A stretch of DNA of 64,000 nucleotides from Halobacillus_B sp963739045. GTDB taxonomy: Bacteria > Bacillota > Bacilli > Bacillales > Halobacillaceae. The stretch covers positions 434,001 to 498,000 of the forward strand of contig CAVTYY010000001.1 in the NCBI GenBank assembly GCA_963739045.1. The letters run 5' to 3'. The notes beneath the pieces were generated by a model. The model worked only from the letters and a program-made list of their open reading frames with translations. It was not told the origin of the DNA and made no database searches. Position 1 is the stretch's first letter, and each line of letters opens with the position of its first letter. The position numbers and the translations under genes are program-made. Shown one piece after another: positions 59,925 through 64,000 of this stretch.

Positions 59925-60121
59925 TTATCCACACCCTGTGCATATTCTTCTGGATAAAAAGCATATATGGTGGCGAACATAAATTCTACTACCACATAAG
60001 AGGTTCGAATATGTGCATATGTGGATAAAATTGTGGACAATCTGTTTATAGCATGGGACAACCTGTGCATAGAAGTGAATTTACAAACTCTGTGAATAAG
60101 TCTGTGGACAATTGTGGGTAA
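59925..60121. promoter_or_regulatory. DnaA-box cluster
   Basis: Exact TTATCCACA at 59925-59933 (plus) and 60020-60028 (minus); TTATTCACA at 60091-60099 (minus); one-mismatch boxes at 59937, 59949, 60012, 60032, 60064, 60103 and 60113. That is about ten boxes in 200 bp, mostly on the minus strand. Additional single weak boxes lie at about 60232 and 60340. Not oriC by position; see findings. Confidence 0.75.
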
Positions 60122-60545
60122 CTGATATCGTTACTTCTTTTTTTAGATCGTCCAATACAGAAAAAAAGGCTTCATACCGATAGTTACAGCGATTATTTTA
60201 TAAAAAATTTCCATCTTATAGAAAAATTGACTTTTCCACATTACCTTTTGCAAAAACGTAAATATTAAGAATTGTAAAACTTTTTTGAAGTAAATCCTCA
60301 GAAATTTCCACGATCGTCGTGTGAAGAACACTTGTGAATTGTGGACAACTTCTTTTACTACCTGTAGATTCCTCTCTGCTGAAATACTGCTTTTCCCCTG
60401 CCAAATCGATTAGGCCAAAGGACCCTGAATTAACGGTATACGAGAACTTGATTTCCGTTAGTTTCTGTTTTCTTCGTTTTCTCTTGCCAAAAAATTTTCC
60501 ATCCGCTCGGTTGTTTCGTACAATGAAAGGAAGGAGGAGATACAT
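60122..60545. other. AT-rich stretch before the threonine aldolase gene
   Basis: About 420 bp with no supportable gene. It continues the DnaA-box region with two more weak boxes (TTTTCCACA near 60232, TGTGGACAA near 60340). The SD AGGAAGGAGGAG lies at 60529-60540. Confidence 0.45.
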
Positions 60546-61577
60546 ATGATCGACTTAAGAAGTGATACCGTAACGAAACCTACGTCCGCGATGCGGCAGG
60601 CGGCCTTTGAAGCGGAAGTGGGCGATGATGTTTATGGGGAGGATCCCACGGTTCAGCGTCTTGAAGCTAAAGCGGCAGAGATGTTAGGCAAGGATGCGGC
60701 GCTGTTCGTGACGAGCGGCACGCAGGGCAACCAGATTTCTGTGCTGACTCACTGCCAGCCGGGGAATGAAGTGCTGCTGGAGGAGAGTTCTCACCTATTT
60801 TTGTATGAAGGTGCCTCCATGTCAGCCTTTGCCGGGGTTCAGCCCCGAACGATTCCCGGAGTTAGAGGAGCGATGAATCCAGAAGATGTGCGTGCGGCGA
60901 TCCGCCCGGAGGATGTTCATTTTCCAGAAACGGGACTGATTTGTGTGGAGAATACCCACAACAAAGCAGGCGGTGCGGTTGTTCCGTTAGAAAATATGCA
61001 GGCGATCTACGACGTAGCGCGTACGCATAACATACCCGTACATTTGGACGGCGCCCGCCTGTTTAATGCGGCTGCGGCATCGGGGATCTCGGTGAAGCGA
61101 TATGCTGATCAAGTCAATACGGTCCAGTTCTGTTTATCCAAAGGATTAGGCGCTCCGGTCGGCTCGGTGATTGCAGGATCAGCGGAGTTCATTACCAGAG
61201 CGAGAAAATGGCGCAAGCGTCTCGGCGGCGGTTTGCGGCAGGTGGGGATCATAGCGGCTCCAGGGCTCGTAGCGCTAAGCGATATGACCGATCGTCTGGC
61301 TGTAGACCATACGCATGCCCGCCGATTAGCAGAAGGCATTGGGAATATTTCAGGACTGGCGATCGAAGGCAAAGTGGAAACCAATATGGTGCTCTTCAAC
61401 GTCGGCCGGCTCGGACAGACCTCGGAAGAATTTTTGGAAAAAATGAAAGAAGCAGGCGTTCTTGCCAATCCATTCGGGCCGCAGACGATTCGGCTGGTGA
61501 CGCATTATGACGTTAATGAGCAGGAGATTGAGGAAGTCATAGAACGAGTGAACGATATAGCGGCTTCCCTGCGGTAG
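60546..61577 (+). CDS. ltaE: Low-specificity L-threonine aldolase
   Basis: 343 residues, PLP fold type I. Seen: MIDLRSDTVTKPT at the start, GDDVYGEDPTV, TSGTQGNQISVL, VHLDGARLFNAA and the Schiff-base Lys in FCLSKGLGAPVGS, then RKRLGGGLRQVG. It splits threonine or allo-threonine to glycine and acetaldehyde and can also handle beta-hydroxy amino acids such as serine. Strong SD (AGGAAGGAGGAG). B. subtilis has a different gene (rlmH) at this place, so it is a local insertion. Confidence 0.94.
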   Translation: MIDLRSDTVTKPTSAMRQAAFEAEVGDDVYGEDPTVQRLEAKAAEMLGKDAALFVTSGTQGNQISVLTHCQPGNEVLLEESSHLFLYEGASMSAFAGVQPRTIPGVRGAMNPEDVRAAIRPEDVHFPETGLICVENTHNKAGGAVVPLENMQAIYDVARTHNIPVHLDGARLFNAAAASGISVKRYADQVNTVQFCLSKGLGAPVGSVIAGSAEFITRARKWRKRLGGGLRQVGIIAAPGLVALSDMTDRLAVDHTHARRLAEGIGNISGLAIEGKVETNMVLFNVGRLGQTSEEFLEKMKEAGVLANPFGPQTIRLVTHYDVNEQEIEEVIERVNDIAASLR

Positions 61578-61713
61578 TCCTCTGGATACGATACGGTGAA
61601 AAAAAGTGGCATAAACCTCTGTTTCCGAACATATTTTCTAACAAAGAGCCCAATTTCTAAAACCTCCCTTGGTTTTCTCCCTTCACCGGTGGTATTAGAA
61701 ACGATTCAGACAT

Positions 61714-61899
61714 ATGGAGGTGGGTCCCCTGCCGGAAGTGGAAACAGGTAAACGTGTGAAGAAACTGCCGTTCGTCCATGAACATGCCTTCGCAGAAATG
61801 TTTGATAAAGATCGTTTCGATGATGGAATACCACTGGAGGAACTAAGCAAGCACTTGCGTCGTTCGAAAACCTACTTGAGGAGAAAGAGTCGAAAGTGA
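61714..61899 (+). CDS. Small basic protein of unknown function
   Basis: About 57-61 residues. SD-like GGAGGTGGG overlaps the first codons of the ATG at 61714, so a start at CTG 61729 (giving MPEVETGKRVKKLPF) or GTG 61738 fits the SD better. Sequence is charged, with VHEHAFAEMFDKDRF in the middle and a strongly basic end HLRRSKTYLRRKSRK, suggesting nucleic acid or membrane-surface contact. No Cys pair. I do not recognise a family. A terminator follows 18 bp after the stop. Confidence 0.6.
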   Translation: MEVGPLPEVETGKRVKKLPFVHEHAFAEMFDKDRFDDGIPLEELSKHLRRSKTYLRRKSRK

Positions 61900-61917
61900 T
61901 TGTGAAGCTTTGAAGGG

Positions 61918-61944
61918 ACCCGGGGCATGCCTCCGGGTTTTTTT
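61918..61944 (+). terminator. Terminator after the small basic gene
   Basis: ACCCGG / CCGGGT stem with an inner GCATGC palindrome, followed by T7. Confidence 0.8.
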
Positions 61945-61974
61945 ATGTGCTGAAAATTATCTATTAAATTGGGG

Positions 61975-62205
61975 ATAAGGAAATGCCTCCAGTCTAAAGA
62001 CGAAACATCAAGGGAAGGACAGAGGTTTACCATAAATGGCCGTTCCGCTCCGGAAATACACTCCGCTTTTCGCGGGCGGCTGGTCTGCCTCCTCGTGCTG
62101 TCGCACTGCGGGGTCAAACCTATGCCTTCCTCCCGCAGAAGTCTCCGTGTATTTCCTGCGCTGGTATTATTTATTCACTTCCCATCTCCTATGTTCAACC
62201 GTAGA
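61975..62205 (+). repeat. Interspersed foldable repeat, copy 3
   Basis: The core at 62052-62156 is about 95 percent identical by eye to copy 1 and has the same terminal arms GGAAATACAC / GTGTATTTCC. The left flank (GGAAATGCCT-CAGTCTAAAGACGAA) and a trace of the right flank (GTAGACAG) also match copy 1. Lies directly upstream of the truncated Nudix gene. Confidence 0.85.
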
Positions 62206-62281
62206 CAGTGGTAGGGAAGGAAGCAGGGATTCCCGTTATATCCAGCGAATGGTACAAGACAGGGAGAAAGGAGGGAGGCAG

Positions 62282-62542
62282 ATGGATGTTAGATTTCAGG
62301 CAGAAGGCATCAAATTTAACTTTCGCGCGGCTGGAATTTTAATCGAAAGAGATCATGTGTTGCTGCATAAGCAAAGAGAAGATCATCATTGGGCGCTTCC
62401 TGGCGGAGGAATCGAGCTTGGTGAGCGCTCTAAGGATGCGGTTGTGCGTGAGTTTGAGGAAGAATTGGGCTGCAAGTGTAACGGAGCACTTAGTTATGGA
62501 GGGAAAAGAATAACGCTCTATTTGCATAGAAAAAACGCTTGA
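62282..62542 (+). CDS. Nudix hydrolase, truncated after the Nudix box
   Basis: 86 residues; typical members of this group have about 150. The Nudix box is complete: GGGIELGERSKDAVVREFEEELG, read as G-x5-E-x7-R-E-x2-E-E-x-G. After ALSYGG the sequence ends in a short unrelated tail (KRITLYLHRKNA) at a stop codon, directly before a perfect palindrome. AAAGGAGGGAGG precedes the ATG at 62282; reading further upstream only runs through repeat copy 3. Because the second half of the fold is missing, activity is doubtful. Probably a gene remnant. Confidence 0.72.
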   Translation: MDVRFQAEGIKFNFRAAGILIERDHVLLHKQREDHHWALPGGGIELGERSKDAVVREFEEELGCKCNGALSYGGKRITLYLHRKNA

Positions 62543-62568
62543 AGATTCCGGAATCTTCAAGCGTTTTT
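62531..62568. terminator. Perfect 38-bp palindrome, terminator at the Nudix remnant
   Basis: AAAAACGCTTGAAGATTCC and its exact complement with no loop base between. A and T tracts at both ends. The left arm overlaps the last Nudix codons. Confidence 0.85.
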
Positions 62569-62622
62569 CTCATTCATATATAGAAGGGCAGGCATGGTAT
62601 TTCATGTCCCAGCCTTGTTTTT

Positions 62623-62832
62623 TTAAGACTGAACCGTTGCATTGCTTGTTTCGACTTTTTTAGATTGCATATATTTGAAATAGAACATCGCCGCTGCAGC
62701 CATGTGAATCAAATAAAGTACAGCAAAGATATCTTTATGGACCATTTGAGAGGAGAAGAATTCAAATCCCCAGATAAAGGCAGTTAGGAAATATAAAACG
62801 CTAGCGACTAATGAGTGGTTTAAAGTTTTCAT
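62623..62832 (-). CDS. Small two-helix membrane protein of unknown function
   Basis: 69 residues from MKTLNHSL, with two hydrophobic segments (SVLYFLTAFIWGF and FAVLYLIHMAAAAMFYF) and a polar tail. AAGGAGG lies 12 bp before this ATG, slightly far; the earlier ATG at 62862 overlaps the SD and is less likely. No family recognised. It stands alone between the truncated Nudix gene and the M48 gene. Confidence 0.62.
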   Translation of the reverse strand: MKTLNHSLVASVLYFLTAFIWGFEFFSSQMVHKDIFAVLYLIHMAAAAMFYFKYMQSKKVETSNATVQS

Positions 62833-63144
62833 AGTTTTATAGAACCTCCTTGTTGCTAACACCGTCCGTGTTAAGCTCTGACTTTATTATAATCCCGTCC
62901 AATAAGTTTGTGCAACCCTTAACAAGCGGTTTTTGGCCTGATTTGGCGAGGGTTCACGAAATGTTCATAAATTGCTAGGCTGGTTCATTTTTTTGTAGAA
63001 AAGGAAGAAATCACAACAGGCTAAACTCCTCAGGCGTTGGTTACAATAGTAGAAGGTTTTAAAAAAAGCGCCGTAGTTCTAAATAGCAGGCGATGCTCGT
63101 ACATCTATAGGAGAACGATCGAACATCGAAGGGAGGAGCTCATC
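62833..63144. other. Intergenic stretch before the M48 gene
   Basis: About 310 bp without a supportable gene. It carries the promoters of the divergent membrane protein and M48 genes. GGGAGGAGC at 63131-63139 is the SD of the latter. Confidence 0.4.
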
Positions 63145-64000
63145 ATGAAGAAACGCTTTGTGAAGTGGACACTGATTTTATTCCCGATCTATGCCCTCAT
63201 CGTCGGCCTTTATTTATTTAACTGGGCCGATTACGGTGTGCCGGCCGCTTATCAGGGTACGGCCGCAGACCCATCGACCTTTATGACGGCGAAACAGCTG
63301 GCGCTGAGTGAACAATTCTCTCGTGATAAGGATTTCTTGTTTTTTATTAGTGTGCCGCTGCAATGGATCATTTACATAGGGGTGCTGGTCTTCGGTTTAT
63401 CGCGGTTATTTAAAGAAGCGGGGGAGCAGGTTTCCCGGTTCACCGCTGTTAAAATCCCGATCTATGTGCTGCTGCTCTCCTGCTTCACGTGGATCATTAA
63501 CCTGCCGATCGACTATATTTCCCGGCGGCTGTCGCTGAAGTACGGGATTTCCACTCAGCCGTTTGCCGACTGGATGAAGGATCAGCTGATCAGCTTCTGG
63601 CTGGATGTCGGAATAACCGCCGTATTGATTACCGTGTTATATCTGCTCATTCGCAAGTTCCAGAAGCGCTGGTGGCTGTATGCCTGGTTCCTGCTGATTC
63701 CGTTCATCGTATTTATGATGTACCTGCAGCCGGTGGTCATAGATCCACTCTACAACGATTTTACCGAGCTGAAAGATCCTCAGCTGGAAGAAAAGATTCT
63801 TACTCTCGCCGATCAAGCGGATATTCCCGCTGACCGGGTCTATCAAGTCGATATGTCGAAGAAAACGAATACGATGAACGCATACGTGAACGGAATTGGC
63901 TCTAACTTGAGAATCGTGCTCTGGGATACGACGCTCAACAAGCTGTCGGATAAAGAAGTGCTGTTTATTATGGCGCATGAGATGGGGCACTATGTGATGC
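63145..64000 (+). CDS. M48-family (CAAX protease/Ste24-like) membrane metalloprotease, 5' part
   Basis: The frame is open to the window end, about 285 codons so far. N-terminal helix FVKWTLILFPIYALIVGLYLF, three further hydrophobic segments, then QPVVIDPLYNDFTELKD and the zinc motif HEMGH at the very end. This order matches the Ste24/M48A type of membrane peptidase. GGGAGGAGC precedes the ATG by 5 bp. The C-terminal part with the third zinc ligand (Glu) lies outside the window. Confidence 0.88.
   Translation, partial: MKKRFVKWTLILFPIYALIVGLYLFNWADYGVPAAYQGTAADPSTFMTAKQLALSEQFSRDKDFLFFISVPLQWIIYIGVLVFGLSRLFKEAGEQVSRFTAVKIPIYVLLLSCFTWIINLPIDYISRRLSLKYGISTQPFADWMKDQLISFWLDVGITAVLITVLYLLIRKFQKRWWLYAWFLLIPFIVFMMYLQPVVIDPLYNDFTELKDPQLEEKILTLADQADIPADRVYQVDMSKKTNTMNAYVNGIGSNLRIVLWDTTLNKLSDKEVLFIMAHEMGHYVM

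Noticed and set aside
59925..60121. oriC
   Set aside because: The Bacillus origin lies between rpmH/dnaA and dnaN. Neither gene is here, and rsmG at base 1 places oriC to the left of the window. The DnaA boxes are reported as a cluster only.
62036..62281. N-terminal extension of the Nudix frame
   Set aside because: It only translates repeat copy 3. A strong SD stands before ATG 62282.

Overview
The window is about 64 kb from a low-to-medium GC, endospore-forming member of the Bacillaceae. It is most likely a moderately halophilic genus such as Halobacillus or a near relative. Reasons: the gene order rsmG ... noc-soj-spo0J-yyaC-mscS-yyzM-ychF-rpsF-ssb-rpsR ... yybS-gdpP-rplI-dnaC-purA-tRNA-walRKHIJ-htrA is the one found beside the Bacillus replication origin; spore genes are present (splAB, yyaC); and several secreted or exposed proteins are acidic. 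The genus is inference from memory, not from a search. oriC itself should lie to the left of base 1, beyond rsmG.

Layout. 1-231 is the 3' end of rsmG. 232-17450 is a block of accessory genes lying between rsmG and noc, which are neighbours in Bacillus subtilis. It holds a zinc phospholipase-like protein, a phosphoesterase, a KduD-type dehydrogenase, Nei glycosylase, a frameshifted EamA transporter, a stress-type SDR, an RDD protein, four GNAT acetyltransferases, splAB, an ArsR-MFS pair, a PadR-MFS drug-efflux pair and a nucleotidyltransferase. 17451-20158 is the chromosome segregation locus (noc, soj, spo0J). 20233-26380 is conserved core (DUF554, yyaC, YkvI-like, mscS, yyzM, ychF, rpsF-ssbA-rpsR). 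26519-28365 is a nitric-oxide module (nsrR divergent from hmp). 28583-34358 holds a membrane protein, an orphan OppA and a serine-synthesis pair (class V aminotransferase plus serA) with a decayed phosphatase behind it. 34462-43960 holds a PHP phosphatase, yybS-gdpP-rplI-dnaC, a DeoR-HAD pair and purA. 44097-45098 holds a LOG-family gene, tRNA-Asp, a 5' fragment of tRNA-Phe and an intact tRNA-Phe. 45421-49804 holds an MFS gene and the membrane-fluidity module des-desK-desR. 50625-59830 is the cell-wall block: an M23/LysM endopeptidase with a perfect WalR box, then walR-walK-walH-walI-walJ-htrA. 59831-64000 holds a DnaA-box cluster, threonine aldolase, small genes, a truncated Nudix gene and the start of an M48 protease.

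Non-coding structure is rich. It includes three copies of a roughly 105-bp foldable interspersed repeat, a second palindromic repeat with 16-bp perfect terminal inverted repeats, a family of terminators built on the same AACCCGAAC stem, near-consensus parS and Noc-binding sites, PurBoxes before purA, NsrR and DesR operator candidates, and an rpsF leader. The two most notable signals are a roughly 255-bp array of GATAG boxes spaced about 21 bp apart (52237-52491), and a dense DnaA-box cluster (59925-60121) far from oriC. I see no prophage, integrase, transposase, CRISPR array or classical defence system. Nothing here is clearly a wholly new protein system; the best candidates for undescribed biology are the non-coding arrays.
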